From assembly GCA_031413495.1 (NCBI GenBank), contig JANOFE010000034.1:1-64000 (forward strand): a stretch of DNA of 64,000 nt, given 5' to 3'. Position numbers and translations under genes: made by a program. Below, piece after piece: positions 24,605 through 34,192 of the stretch (position 1 is the first letter of the stretch; every line of letters begins with the position of its first letter). The DNA is from JACMNW01 sp031413495. Lineage in GTDB: Bacteria > Pseudomonadota > Alphaproteobacteria > Rhodobacterales > Rhodobacteraceae. The notes below the pieces were generated by a model that saw nothing but the letters and a program-made list of their open reading frames with translations, did no database searches and was not told the origin of the DNA.

Positions 24605-26271
24605 CGCACATGGGCATCCTTGAATTTAACAATGTTTCCATTGGCTTCGGTGCTGGCGACGCACGGGCTGAAGTTTTGAAATCGCTTAACCTTGATGTGG
24701 CCGAGGGTGAGTTTCTGGCAATCCTTGGGTTTTCGGGGACTGGCAAGACCACGTTGATCAACCTGATGGCGGGGCTGACCGTGCCAGAAAAGGGCTCTGT
24801 CACCTTCAAAGGCGTGCCTGTCACCGGGCCGGGGCCAGAGCGGGGATTGGTATTCCAGTCGTATTCACTGATGCCGTGGCTGACCGTGGCGGGGAATGTG
24901 CGCCTTGCCGTGGATGCGGTGCATAAAAACACATCAAGGGCCGATCGTGCTGCGTTGGTGGCCAAGTATATCGCGATGGTGGGGCTATCGCATGCCGCCG
25001 ACCGCCGCCCATCGGAACTGTCGGGTGGCATGCGCCAGCGCGTTGCTGTGGCGCGTGCCCTTGCGATGGAGCCTGAAGTGCTGCTGATGGATGAACCCTT
25101 GTCGGCGCTGGATGCCCTGACACGGGCCAATCTGGCCGATGAGATCGAGGCGATCTGGCGATTGGAACGCAAGACAGTTGTGCTGATCACCAATGATGTG
25201 GACGAGGCATTGGTTTTAGCCGACCGAATAGTCACATTGAACCCAGACGGCACGCTTGGCCGCGAATTTGCAGTCAACCTGCCACGCCCGCGTGATCGTG
25301 GGGCGATGAACCATGATGAAGGATTCAAGGCGCTGCGCGGGGCGGTGACGAAGTATCTGATGGATGTGGGCGTTCGCACCCGCACCGCCGACACCCGCCG
25401 GTTGCCCGCTGTCACCCCGCGCCATGCGATGCCAAAGGCATATGCCGAGGCGGCGAAATCTTTCACCGATGACCGCTATCTGCTGTATTCGCAGCTGCAC
25501 AAAATCTACCCGACGCCGAAAGGCCCGCTGACGGTGGTGGAAGATTTCAACCTGGTGCTGAAGAAAGGTGAATTCGTATCGCTGATCGGTCATTCCGGCT
25601 GCGGCAAATCCACTGTGCTGACCATGACGGCGGGGCTGAACGGAATTTCAAAAGGTGCGATCAAACTGGACGGGATCCACGTTGAAGGTGCCGATCCGGA
25701 ACGCGCCGTGGTGTTCCAATCGCCCAGCCTGTTCCCATGGCTGACCGCCAAGGAAAACGTCGCCATCGGCGTCGACAGGGTTTACCCCAAAGCCACGCAG
25801 GCCGAGCGGCAGGACTTGGTGGAATACTACCTAGAACGTGTGGGCCTTGCCGATGCGATGGATAAACAGGCATCTGACATGTCGAACGGCATGCGGCAAC
25901 GGGTTGGAATTGCCCGTGCTTTTGCGTTGTCGCCCAAGCTGTTGCTGCTGGATGAGCCCTTTGGCATGCTGGACAGCCTGACCCGGTGGGAACTGCAAGA
26001 GGTGCTGATGGAAGTGTGGTCGCGCACCAAAGTGACCACGGTTTGTGTGACACATGATGTGGATGAAGCGATCCTTTTGGCGGACCGCGTGGTGATGATG
26101 ACCAATGGGCCGCGCGCCACGATTGGCAAGATTACGGAAGTCAAATTACCGCGGCCGCGCACCCGAAAAGCGTTGCTGGAACACCCCGATTACTATGCCT
26201 ACCGTGAAGAAATCCTTGGGTTTCTGGAAGATTATGCGCATGGCGCTACACCCAAAAAGGATGCCGCGTGA
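24601..26271 (+). CDS. Nitrate ABC transporter, fused double ATP-binding protein (NrtC/NrtD type)
   Basis: A 556-residue protein with two complete ABC ATPase domains in tandem. Domain 1 (about 5-235) has Walker A GFSGTGKT (43-50), signature LSGGM (140-144) and Walker B LLMDEPLSALD, but N198 where the H-loop histidine belongs. Domain 2 (about 290-530) has Walker A GHSGCGKS (330-337), signature MSNGM (427-431), LLLDEPFGMLD and H485. Each half pairs with one NrtB permease of the homodimer. The GTG start at 24601 overlaps the nrtB stop, and the stop overlaps the nirB start. Most organisms use one NasD-type subunit or separate NrtC and NrtD. Confidence 0.92.
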   Translation: MTHMGILEFNNVSIGFGAGDARAEVLKSLNLDVAEGEFLAILGFSGTGKTTLINLMAGLTVPEKGSVTFKGVPVTGPGPERGLVFQSYSLMPWLTVAGNVRLAVDAVHKNTSRADRAALVAKYIAMVGLSHAADRRPSELSGGMRQRVAVARALAMEPEVLLMDEPLSALDALTRANLADEIEAIWRLERKTVVLITNDVDEALVLADRIVTLNPDGTLGREFAVNLPRPRDRGAMNHDEGFKALRGAVTKYLMDVGVRTRTADTRRLPAVTPRHAMPKAYAEAAKSFTDDRYLLYSQLHKIYPTPKGPLTVVEDFNLVLKKGEFVSLIGHSGCGKSTVLTMTAGLNGISKGAIKLDGIHVEGADPERAVVFQSPSLFPWLTAKENVAIGVDRVYPKATQAERQDLVEYYLERVGLADAMDKQASDMSNGMRQRVGIARAFALSPKLLLLDEPFGMLDSLTRWELQEVLMEVWSRTKVTTVCVTHDVDEAILLADRVVMMTNGPRATIGKITEVKLPRPRTRKALLEHPDYYAYREEILGFLEDYAHGATPKKDAA

Positions 26272-28709
26272 TGGCGCAAAAACTTGTGGTGATCGGGGCT
26301 GGAATGGCCTCAGGTCGGGTGCTGGAAAAGCTATTCGAGGCGGCCCCTGATGCGTTTGAAGTCACGCTGTTCAACGGCGAGGCGCGGGGGAATTACAACC
26401 GCATCATGTTGTCGCCGGTGCTGTCGGGGGACAAGACGTACGAAGACATCGTCACCCATGATGACGAATGGTATGCAGCCAACAATGTGACCTGCCGCTT
26501 TGGCGAGCATATCACCAAAATCGACCGCGAGCGCAAAGTTGTTATCTCTAAATCCGGCGAGACGCCTTATGACACACTGCTGATTGCCACCGGGTCGGCC
26601 CCGTTCATTATTCCGGTGTCGGGCAAAGACCTGCCGGGCGTGGTGACATACCGCGATCTGGAAGATACCAACGCGATGATTGCAGCGGCGAAACCCGGCG
26701 CGAAGGCGGTGGTTATCGGCGGCGGTTTGCTGGGGCTGGAGGCCGCAGCTGGCATGCAGTTGCGTGGCATGGAGGTGACGGTGATCCATATCATGGGTCA
26801 TTTGATGGAACGCCAGTTGGACCCAGCGGCAGGTTACCTGCTGCAAAAAGCGCTGGAGGCGCGGGGGATCACCATTCATTGCAAGGGGGCCACGAAGGCA
26901 ATTCTAGGCCATGGTAAGGTTGAGGCAGTAGCACTGGAGGATGGCACGGTTTACGGGGCTGATATCGTTTGTATGGCGGTCGGCATTCGTCCAGAAGTGC
27001 GAATTGCAACCGACGCGCATCTGGATATCGGGCGCGGCATCACAGTGAATGACCAGATGCAAACATCCGACCCCGCGATCTACGCGGTGGGCGAATGTGT
27101 GGAACATAACAAGCAACTCTTTGGGCTTGTTGCCCCTTTATATGATCAGGCAAATGTGGTTGCGGCGTCACTTTTGGGCCGCGCGGATGCGTTCCGGCCG
27201 GTTCAAACGGCGACGAAGTTGAAGGTGACAGGCTGTGATCTATTCTCAGCTGGCGACTTTGCAGATGGGGCGGGGCGCGAGGATATCGTGTTTCGCGATC
27301 CATCTCGCGGAATATACAAACGGTTGGTTATATTAGAAAGCCGCCTGATCGGGGCCGTGTTGTATGGCGATACTGCCGATGGCAACTGGTTCTTTGGACT
27401 GATCAAAGATGCGACTGACATCGCTGAAATGAGGGACACATTAATCTTCGGCCCCGCCTTCCAAGGGGGTGCCAAACTGGACCCTATGGCGGCCGTTGCA
27501 GCATTGCCGCTTGATGCGGAAATTTGCGGCTGCAACGGCGTCTGCAAAGGCAAAATCGTTGATGCGGTGATTGGCGGGGCGAATACGCTTGATCTGGTGC
27601 GGGCTGAAACCAAAGCGTCGTCCTCGTGCGGTACCTGCACGGGCCTTGTGGAACAGGTGATGGCGGTAACGCTTGGCGATGCGTTTGTGCTGCCCACCAG
27701 CGCTCCTATGTGCAAATGCACAGAACACACCCATGAGGACGTACGGCGTTTGATCAAGGCATCAGGGTTGAAATCCATTCCAGCGGTGATGCAGGAATTG
27801 GGTTGGAAAAGCCCCGGTGGCTGTCATTCCTGCAGGCCAGCCTTGAATTATTACCTGTTGGCAGATTGGCCGCTGGATTACAAAGATGACCGCCAATCGC
27901 GGTTTGTGAATGAACGCAATCATGCGAATATTCAGAAAGATGGCACCTATTCTGTGGTTCCCCGCATGTGGGGCGGGGTGACGACCCCTGGCGAATTGCG
28001 CGCGATTGCTGATGCGGCGGATAAATACAATGTGCCAATGGTCAAGGTTACAGGCGGCCAGAGGATAGACTTGCTGGGTGTGAAAAAAGTCGATCTGCCG
28101 CTGATGTGGGCTGATTTGAACGCGGCGGGCATGGTATCTGGGCACGCCTATTCCAAGGGTTTGCGCACTGTGAAAACCTGTGTGGGGACCGAGTTTTGCC
28201 GTTTTGGCACGCAAGACAGCACGGGGTTGGGCATCAAACTGGAAAAGCTGCTCTGGGGGTCTTGGTCGCCTGCCAAAGTGAAACTTGGGGTATCCGGGTG
28301 CCCCCGGAATTGCGCTGAAGCCACCTGCAAGGATGTGGGCGTCGTCTGCGTCGACAGCGGGTATGAGATTTCTGTGGCGGGTGCCGCTGGCATGGACGTG
28401 CGAGAAACCGAATTTCTGTGCAAGGTCGCAACCGAGGCGGAAGTGATGGAAATTACTGCGGCCTTCGTGCAGCTTTACCGTGAAAATGCCCGCTATCTGC
28501 ATCGGATTTACAAATGGGTGGGATGCGTGGGGCTGGACTGGTGCCGTGCGCAAGTGGTTGATGATCTGGCCAACAGGCGCGCTTTGTATGACCGCTTCAT
28601 GATCAGCCAATCGGTCTATCAAAGTGATCCCTGGGCCGAACATGCCACCACAGACAATCGCCCAAAGTGGGATGCACTGGCTGATCTGACGCTGGAGGCA
28701 GCCGAATGA
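26271..28709 (+). CDS. nirB: Assimilatory nitrite reductase, large subunit
   Basis: An 812-residue NAD(P)H-nitrite reductase large subunit that makes ammonium from nitrite in the cytoplasm. In order: an FAD/NAD(P)H pyridine-nucleotide reductase half (VIGAGMASGRVLE, VVIGGGLLGLEAAAG), a BFD-like [2Fe-2S] domain (CGCNGVCKGK near 417 and SCGTC), a sulfite/nitrite reductase ferredoxin-like half, and the sirohaem/[4Fe-4S] ligands C-x5-C (CVGTEFC, near 637) and C-x3-C (CPRNC, near 676). ATG 26271 overlaps the ABC gene stop; a GTG one codon earlier is possible. Confidence 0.96.
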   Translation: MAQKLVVIGAGMASGRVLEKLFEAAPDAFEVTLFNGEARGNYNRIMLSPVLSGDKTYEDIVTHDDEWYAANNVTCRFGEHITKIDRERKVVISKSGETPYDTLLIATGSAPFIIPVSGKDLPGVVTYRDLEDTNAMIAAAKPGAKAVVIGGGLLGLEAAAGMQLRGMEVTVIHIMGHLMERQLDPAAGYLLQKALEARGITIHCKGATKAILGHGKVEAVALEDGTVYGADIVCMAVGIRPEVRIATDAHLDIGRGITVNDQMQTSDPAIYAVGECVEHNKQLFGLVAPLYDQANVVAASLLGRADAFRPVQTATKLKVTGCDLFSAGDFADGAGREDIVFRDPSRGIYKRLVILESRLIGAVLYGDTADGNWFFGLIKDATDIAEMRDTLIFGPAFQGGAKLDPMAAVAALPLDAEICGCNGVCKGKIVDAVIGGANTLDLVRAETKASSSCGTCTGLVEQVMAVTLGDAFVLPTSAPMCKCTEHTHEDVRRLIKASGLKSIPAVMQELGWKSPGGCHSCRPALNYYLLADWPLDYKDDRQSRFVNERNHANIQKDGTYSVVPRMWGGVTTPGELRAIADAADKYNVPMVKVTGGQRIDLLGVKKVDLPLMWADLNAAGMVSGHAYSKGLRTVKTCVGTEFCRFGTQDSTGLGIKLEKLLWGSWSPAKVKLGVSGCPRNCAEATCKDVGVVCVDSGYEISVAGAAGMDVRETEFLCKVATEAEVMEITAAFVQLYRENARYLHRIYKWVGCVGLDWCRAQVVDDLANRRALYDRFMISQSVYQSDPWAEHATTDNRPKWDALADLTLEAAE

Positions 28710-29038
28710 ATGGCATAGATATTGGCGCGTTGGCCGACATTCCTGTGCAGGGCGCGCGGGTGGTGAAAACGGTCTTCGGCTGTGTGGCGATCTTTCGCAC
28801 CGCCGATGATCAGATATTCGCGCTGGATGACCGCTGCCCCCATAAAGGCGGGCCGCTGAGTGAAGGCATCGTGCATGGCACGCAGGTGACCTGCCCCTTG
28901 CATAACTGGGTTTTTGACATGGCGACTGGAATTGCCCAAGGGGCCGATGATCGCCGGATCAACACCTATCCGGTGCGGGTTGATGCCGGGCGTATCATGC
29001 TGGACGCTGCTCAGTTATTGCGGCGGAGTGCGGCCTGA
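28706..29038 (+). CDS. nirD: Assimilatory nitrite reductase, small subunit (Rieske)
   Basis: A 110-residue Rieske [2Fe-2S] protein that partners NirB. The cluster ligands are CPHKG (C-x-H) and CPLHNW (C-x2-H). Length and sequence fit NirD rather than larger ring-hydroxylase ferredoxins. The ATG at 28706 overlaps the nirB stop (ATGA), and its own TGA overlaps the nasA ATG by one base. Confidence 0.95.
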   Translation: MNGIDIGALADIPVQGARVVKTVFGCVAIFRTADDQIFALDDRCPHKGGPLSEGIVHGTQVTCPLHNWVFDMATGIAQGADDRRINTYPVRVDAGRIMLDAAQLLRRSAA

Positions 29039-31677
29039 TGGATGGCAGTGCTGCGCCGTTCACCCGCACAACCTGTCCCTATTGCGGGGTGGGGTGCGGG
29101 GTTCTGGCGCGCATCAATAGTACGGGTGGGGTCGAAGTTCGCGGTGATCCTGATCACCCAGCAAACTTTGGACGGCTCTGTTCCAAAGGGTCCGCGTTGG
29201 GCGAAACGGTTGGGCTTGAGGGCCGATTGCTGACCCCGCGCATCAATGGGACAGACAGCGATTGGGACGCAGCACTTGATCTGGTGGCGCGTCGGTTTTC
29301 CGAAACCATCGCACAGCACGGGCCGGGGTCGGTGGCATTCTATGTGTCCGGTCAGTTGTTGACCGAAGATTACTATGTTGCCAACAAGCTGATGAAAGGC
29401 TTCATCGGCACCGCAAATATCGACACGAATTCAAGGCTTTGCATGGCCTCCTCTGTGGCCGGGCACAAGCGCGCCTTTGGGTCGGATACCGTGCCGGGGC
29501 TGTACGAGGATCTGGATCAAGCCGATCTGATAGTGCTAACCGGATCAAATCTTGCCTGGTGCCACCCGGTGCTGTTTCAGCGCATCGTGGCCGCGAAAGA
29601 GGCGCGCCCTTCCCTGAAGGTTGTGGTGATTGATCCACGTCGCACCGCGACTTGCGACATTGCTGATCTGCATCTGGCCATCGCGCCTGGCGCAGATGCC
29701 GCCCTGTTCAACGCACTGCTGGTGTCGATTGCCGACAAGGGGGCGGTGGATGACGTTTATCTTAACCATGTCGATGGGTTTGATGCGGCATTGGCTGCGG
29801 CCCGCAGTTCTGATGTCGAGATTACTGGCCTTTCGGCGCAGGACGTGGGTGAATTTTGCAAACTGTGGGTTAGCACTCAAAAAGTGGTCACGGTTTACAG
29901 TCAAGGCATCAACCAATCCTCCTCTGGCACGGATAAGGTTAATGCAATCCTGAATTGTCATCTTGCCACGGGCCGCCTTGGCCGCCCCGGCATGGGCCCG
30001 TTCTCGGTGACAGGTCAACCCAACGCGATGGGCGGGCGAGAGGTTGGTGGTTTGGCGAATATGCTGGCCTGCCATTTGACACTTGAGAACCCTGCCCACC
30101 GCGCGGCGGTTCAAGGCTTTTGGGCCAGTCCTGCAATGGCGGACAAACAGGGTCTGAAAGCCGTCGATATGTTCCGCGCGGTTGAAGAGGGGCGCATCAA
30201 AGCGCTGTGGATCATCTGCACCAATCCAGCTGTGTCGATGCCCGATGCAGACCGTGTTGCGCGCGCGATAGCGGCCTGCGATTTCGTAGTGGTCAGCGAT
30301 ATGATGGCGGATACTGATACAACCCGGCTTGCCGACGTGCTGCTTCCTGCCACTGGTTGGGGCGAAAAGGATGGCACCGTTACCAATTCCGAACGCCGGA
30401 TCAGCCGTCAGCGCGCGTTGCGCCCCGCACCGGGGCAGGCGCGGGATGATTGGCGCATTCTGGCTGATGTGGCCGTGCGAATGGGTTGGGCGGATGCGTT
30501 TGATTGGGAAACGGCGGCCGAGGTGTTTGATGAATACGCAGCACTTTCGGGCATTGCTGGTGCGCTTGGCAGCGATTTTGACATCTCGAACCGCGCGGGC
30601 AAGACGGGCAACTATGCCGTGATGGAACCCTTCCTGTGGCCTGATGGCCCCATAAAACGAGGTGGCCGTTTCTTCGGCGATGGGCAGTTTCATACAAGCA
30701 ACGGCAAAGCGCAAATGCTGCCGATTAAGCCGCGTCTGCCGGCGCAAGGCCGCAGCACGGACTATCCGTTTCGGCTAAATACCGGGCGGGTGCGCGACCA
30801 TTGGCATACGATGACACGCACCGGCCTGTCACAGCGGCTTAGCCAGCATATCGCTGAGCCGTTTCTGGAAATCCACCCCGAAGATGCAGCCCACCTTGGC
30901 CTTGATGCCGCAAGTTTAGCAGACGTCACCAGCCCGCAAGGCCGGGCGATTTTGCGGGTGCTGATCACCGATCGTGTTCAAAAGGGCGCTTGCTTTGCAC
31001 CTATGCACTGGACGGGGAAAACCGCACCAACAGGCCGCATCGACGCGCTTATCGCGTCCGTGGTTGACCCTGTTTCGGGCCAGCCAGAACTTAAGGCGAC
31101 AGCCGTTGCTATTGCCCCCTTTGGCGCGAAATGGTTTGGATTTGCTGTTTCCGCCAATGATTTCCGCCCCGATTGCGACTATTGGGCCCAGGCGACTGTG
31201 GCAGGTGGTATGCGCGCGGAACTGGCCGGGCTGCACACACCCGATGATTGGGAGGCCGAGGCGCGCCGCTTGTTTGACCTTCCGGATGCACTGGTTTTGC
31301 GGGTGCAAGATCGTGGGCGCGGCACCGTTCGGCTGGCTTTCACCGACAAAAATCATGTGATCGCGGCACTGTTTGTGGCCCCTGACCCGGTGCGGGTTGC
31401 GCGACAGTATGTTGCAGGTCTGTTGGGGTCTGCGCCGGAAATGTCGGTTCTTGCCGGGCGTCCGGGGCTGGATCAACCGGATCCGGGGGCCACGATTTGT
31501 GCCTGCTTTGACGTAGGCGTGAATACAATTGCTGATGCGATTGCGACCAAAGGCCTGATGACCGTCGATGCGCTGGGCGCAGCCTTGCGGGCGGGCACAA
31601 ATTGCGGATCTTGCCGCCCGGAATTGCGAGCTTTGATTGCACGGCTTGCCGTGCCGGCATTTGAAGCCGCAGAATAG
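29038..31677 (+). CDS. nasA: Assimilatory nitrate reductase, catalytic subunit
   Basis: An 879-residue molybdopterin-guanine-dinucleotide enzyme that reduces nitrate to nitrite in the cytoplasm. The N-terminal [4Fe-4S] motif is CPYCGVGCGV with the fourth Cys in GRLCSKGS. The Mo-bisMGD body follows, with SSVAGHKRAFGSD and GANxxG-type segments, and a C-terminal BFD-like [2Fe-2S] domain (TICACFDVG, then TNCGSCRPEL), a variant found in NasA proteins that take electrons from a partner flavoprotein. No Tat signal. No nasB or ferredoxin gene follows; the gene ends 13 bases before the convergent lacI-type gene. Confidence 0.95.
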   Translation: MDGSAAPFTRTTCPYCGVGCGVLARINSTGGVEVRGDPDHPANFGRLCSKGSALGETVGLEGRLLTPRINGTDSDWDAALDLVARRFSETIAQHGPGSVAFYVSGQLLTEDYYVANKLMKGFIGTANIDTNSRLCMASSVAGHKRAFGSDTVPGLYEDLDQADLIVLTGSNLAWCHPVLFQRIVAAKEARPSLKVVVIDPRRTATCDIADLHLAIAPGADAALFNALLVSIADKGAVDDVYLNHVDGFDAALAAARSSDVEITGLSAQDVGEFCKLWVSTQKVVTVYSQGINQSSSGTDKVNAILNCHLATGRLGRPGMGPFSVTGQPNAMGGREVGGLANMLACHLTLENPAHRAAVQGFWASPAMADKQGLKAVDMFRAVEEGRIKALWIICTNPAVSMPDADRVARAIAACDFVVVSDMMADTDTTRLADVLLPATGWGEKDGTVTNSERRISRQRALRPAPGQARDDWRILADVAVRMGWADAFDWETAAEVFDEYAALSGIAGALGSDFDISNRAGKTGNYAVMEPFLWPDGPIKRGGRFFGDGQFHTSNGKAQMLPIKPRLPAQGRSTDYPFRLNTGRVRDHWHTMTRTGLSQRLSQHIAEPFLEIHPEDAAHLGLDAASLADVTSPQGRAILRVLITDRVQKGACFAPMHWTGKTAPTGRIDALIASVVDPVSGQPELKATAVAIAPFGAKWFGFAVSANDFRPDCDYWAQATVAGGMRAELAGLHTPDDWEAEARRLFDLPDALVLRVQDRGRGTVRLAFTDKNHVIAALFVAPDPVRVARQYVAGLLGSAPEMSVLAGRPGLDQPDPGATICACFDVGVNTIADAIATKGLMTVDALGAALRAGTNCGSCRPELRALIARLAVPAFEAAE

Positions 31678-31690
31678 CGCCGCGTTGCGC

Positions 31691-32722
31691 TTACTGTCGC
31701 GCGACAGGTCTTGCGGTTGACTGGCGCTGAATAACTTTGGGCTTGATGGCGATGATTTGCGGCGATTGGTTGCCTGCACCGTCCGTTAGCACCGATATTA
31801 TCAAGTCAGCGGTTCGCAATCCAATGTCGCGGGGAAATGGGTCTGCTGTCGTGATTGTCGGCACCGATACGCCCGATATTTCATAGGCCCCAAAGCCCGC
31901 GATTGCCATTTGATCGGGCACGGCGATGCCGCGCCGCATGCATTCGGTCAATGCGCCAAAGGCTGACAAGTCTGACACACATATGACAGCTTCGACATCT
32001 GGCATCGCGTCCAATAGGGCGCTCATCGCAATGGCCCCTTTTTGCATTGAAATGGGCGGCAAGCCGCCCCCGATCAGGCGTGTAGCATCAAGTCTGTGGC
32101 GCTGCATCGCGGCTATGAAACCGCGCCGCCGATCCGCGCCGCGCGTATCGTTTTCCGCATCCCCGCCGATAAAGGCGATACGGCTAAATCCTTGGCCTAC
32201 CATATGATCAACAATGGCTTCCATCGTGGCTTGGTTGGAAAAACCAACGACATGACCAATAGGTGTTTGCGGCAAATCCCATGTTTCGACCACAGGGATA
32301 CCCGCATTCGCCAAAAGCCGACGCGTGCGATCCGTGTGCGTGCCACCTGTTACAACGATGGCTTCAGGGCGACGGCGTAAAAATTGTTCAACCAATTGTT
32401 CTTCTTTGGTAATGTCATAATTGGTATAGCCCAAAAGCACCTGCAAGCCTGCGATTTCCAGCCGTGCAGACAACGCCCCGACGGTATCAGCAAAGTTGGC
32501 ATTATCAATTGTCGGGACCGTAACCGCAATAAAGCCGGATCTTTGCGAGCGAAGGTTGGCGGCCATGCTATCAAACACATAGCCCATTTCATCGGCCGTT
32601 TGACGGATGCGATCACGCGTATCGGCGCTCACCGATGCGTCTTGCTTGAAGGCGCGGCTGACCGTCATCACAGACACGCCCGTGGCCTTTGCGACGTCCT
32701 TCATGGTAGGTGGTTTTTGCAT
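31691..32722 (-). CDS. LacI-family regulator (GntR/IdnR-like)
   Basis: A LacI-type repressor of about 343 residues. The HTH is TMKDVAKATGVSVMTVSRAFK, followed by the hinge helix and a periplasmic-binding-protein-like effector domain (SGFIAVTVPTIDNANFADTV). It resembles E. coli GntR/IdnR regulators of gluconate and idonate genes. In-frame ATGs are at 32731, 32722 and 32704, none with a ribosome site; 32722 is chosen as a compromise, and the message may be nearly leaderless. A GTTATCGTTACC operator copy sits at 32735-32748, so autoregulation is likely. It precedes gntK and idnO on the same strand orientation. Confidence 0.88.
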   Translation of the reverse strand: MQKPPTMKDVAKATGVSVMTVSRAFKQDASVSADTRDRIRQTADEMGYVFDSMAANLRSQRSGFIAVTVPTIDNANFADTVGALSARLEIAGLQVLLGYTNYDITKEEQLVEQFLRRRPEAIVVTGGTHTDRTRRLLANAGIPVVETWDLPQTPIGHVVGFSNQATMEAIVDHMVGQGFSRIAFIGGDAENDTRGADRRRGFIAAMQRHRLDATRLIGGGLPPISMQKGAIAMSALLDAMPDVEAVICVSDLSAFGALTECMRRGIAVPDQMAIAGFGAYEISGVSVPTITTADPFPRDIGLRTADLIISVLTDGAGNQSPQIIAIKPKVIQRQSTARPVARQ

Positions 32723-32734
32723 CGCGACCATTGC

Positions 32735-32748
32735 TGTTATCGTTACCA
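32735..32748. promoter_or_regulatory. LacI-type operator copy 1 (TGTTATCGTTACCA)
   Basis: An imperfect palindrome of the GntR/IdnR type with central CG, immediately upstream of the first lacI-type gene. It shares 12 of 14 bases with the copy at 34119-34132. Placement suggests autoregulation. Confidence 0.6.
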
Positions 32749-32810
32749 CTCTTATCAGGGGGCGTTGCCCACAATGCAACAAGCGTTGTCTGCGTCACCG
32801 TTGCAGGGGG

Positions 32811-33308
32811 CTACGGATCACCGATTTTTCCCAATATTTCTTGCACAATAGCCTCTGGCGTTTGATCAATATCCACCGTGATGGAAGCTTCATCCAAACT
32901 GGGCGGCTCCAATGCCGCAAGCTGGCTTTCCAGCAAGGATGGCGGCATAAAATGCCCGGTCCGTGCGGCCATACGGGAAAGCAAAACCTCTTTTGTGCCA
33001 GTGAGATGCACAAACATCATGGGTTGATCCGCCTCGGCACGAATGACATCGCGGTACCGCCGCTTCAGGGCGGAACAGCCAATTACCACTGGGCCAGTGC
33101 CAATTTGCAAAGCTTGCCCTACCTTCAGCAACCAAGGTGCGCGGTCTTCGTCGCTTAGCGGCTGACCGGAGGCCATTTTTGTGACGTTCGCGGCTGGGTG
33201 TAGATCATCACCGTCTATAAAAAGCCCGCCGATCGCCGCAGCAAATGCAGACCCTATCGACGATTTTCCACAACCAGAAACCCCCATGATAACAAAGTGT
33301 TGTATCAT
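32811..33308 (-). CDS. gntK: Gluconokinase
   Basis: A 165-residue thermoresistant-type gluconokinase that phosphorylates D-gluconate to 6-phosphogluconate with ATP. The P-loop is GVSGCGKSS (9-17), then FIDGDDLHPAANVTKMASGQPLSDEDR and CSALKRRYRDVIR, all standard for GntK/IdnK. The start overlaps the idnO stop (ATGA at 33305-33308), so it is co-translated with the gluconate 5-dehydrogenase that makes its substrate. Confidence 0.95.
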   Translation of the reverse strand: MIQHFVIMGVSGCGKSSIGSAFAAAIGGLFIDGDDLHPAANVTKMASGQPLSDEDRAPWLLKVGQALQIGTGPVVIGCSALKRRYRDVIRAEADQPMMFVHLTGTKEVLLSRMAARTGHFMPPSLLESQLAALEPPSLDEASITVDIDQTPEAIVQEILGKIGDP

Positions 33309-34072
33309 AACGAGGCTGTAATGCCGCCGTCGACATAAAGGATGTGGCCATTGACAAAACTAGAGGCGGCGGAGGATAGAAAAATACACGCCCCGACCAA
33401 TTCATCGACATTTCCCCAGCGGCCCGCCGGGGTACGTTTTTCCAACCAATCGGTGAATGCGGGGTCGGCCACAAGGGCGGCATTCAGGGGGGTATCGAAA
33501 TATCCCGGCGCAATTGCATTGCATTGTAGCCCGTATTTCGCCCAATCGGTTGCCATGCCTTTGGTTAGATTTCCGACAGCCCCTTTGGTGGCCGTATAGG
33601 GCGCAATTCCGGGGCGGGCGAGGGCAGTTTGCACGGAGGCTATGTTGATGATTTTGCCCGCCTTGCGCGTTATCATATGGCGGGCGACCGCTTGGCCGAC
33701 ATGGAAAACGCTTGCGATGTTGGTTTGCAAAAGGCGCTCAAACGCATCGGCAGGAAAATCTTCCAACGGGGTTCTGTGCTGCATTCCGGCGTTGTTGACC
33801 AGAATGTCGATCGGTCCGGTGGTGGCTTCAAACCCATCAACAGCGGCGCGCACCATGGCGTGATCGGTTGCGTCAAAGGCCAGCGTTTCGACGGTAACGC
33901 CCTGATCGTGAAGGGTTTCAGCGGCGAGTGTCAGTTTCTTCGTATCGCGGCCATTCAGCACAATCTTGGCACCTGCCGCCGACAGGCCGCGCGCCAAAGC
34001 AAAACCTATGCCTTGCGATGATCCGGTGATCAACGCGCGTTTTCCGGTTAAATCAAACAAAGCTACGCTCAT
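33305..34072 (-). CDS. idnO: Gluconate 5-dehydrogenase (5-keto-D-gluconate reductase)
   Basis: A 255-residue SDR that interconverts 5-keto-D-gluconate and D-gluconate. The cofactor motif is TGSSQGIG, then NNAGMQHR, and the catalytic set is S in NIASVQ and Y-T-A-T-K. The ending GHILYVDGGITASL is typical of IdnO/KduD relatives. Arg in LNGRDTKK after the second strand favours NADP(H). Position between gntK and the divergent idnD supports the idonate pathway. An operator copy lies about 47 bases upstream of its start. Confidence 0.9.
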   Translation of the reverse strand: MSVALFDLTGKRALITGSSQGIGFALARGLSAAGAKIVLNGRDTKKLTLAAETLHDQGVTVETLAFDATDHAMVRAAVDGFEATTGPIDILVNNAGMQHRTPLEDFPADAFERLLQTNIASVFHVGQAVARHMITRKAGKIINIASVQTALARPGIAPYTATKGAVGNLTKGMATDWAKYGLQCNAIAPGYFDTPLNAALVADPAFTDWLEKRTPAGRWGNVDELVGACIFLSSAASSFVNGHILYVDGGITASL

Positions 34073-34118
34073 CAGAAGGGTCCTTTTTGTCTCGACAAAG
34101 GGTTGTATCGCGCCTACT

Positions 34119-34132
34119 TGTTATCGTTAACA
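34119..34132. promoter_or_regulatory. LacI-type operator copy 2 (TGTTATCGTTAACA)
   Basis: A palindrome with arms TGTTA and TAACA around TCGT, in the middle of the 120-base region between the divergent idnO and idnD genes. It matches the known GntR/IdnR operator pattern (TGTTA-N4-TAACA) and could control both directions. Confidence 0.72.
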
Positions 34133-34192
34133 TAATGAAGTCAAGTGGCCTTCAAATGCACGGCCTACCACCATCTTTCCAGCGAGGCACCG

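Noticed and set aside
24582..25466. 294-codon minus-strand frame opposite the nitrate ATPase
   Set aside because: Ser/Arg-rich antisense translation with no recognisable protein; the plus strand has full ABC motifs.
29545..30747. 400-codon open frame on the minus strand inside nasA
   Set aside because: Antisense shadow of a high-GC gene: no family pattern, rich in His/Arg, and nasA is certain.
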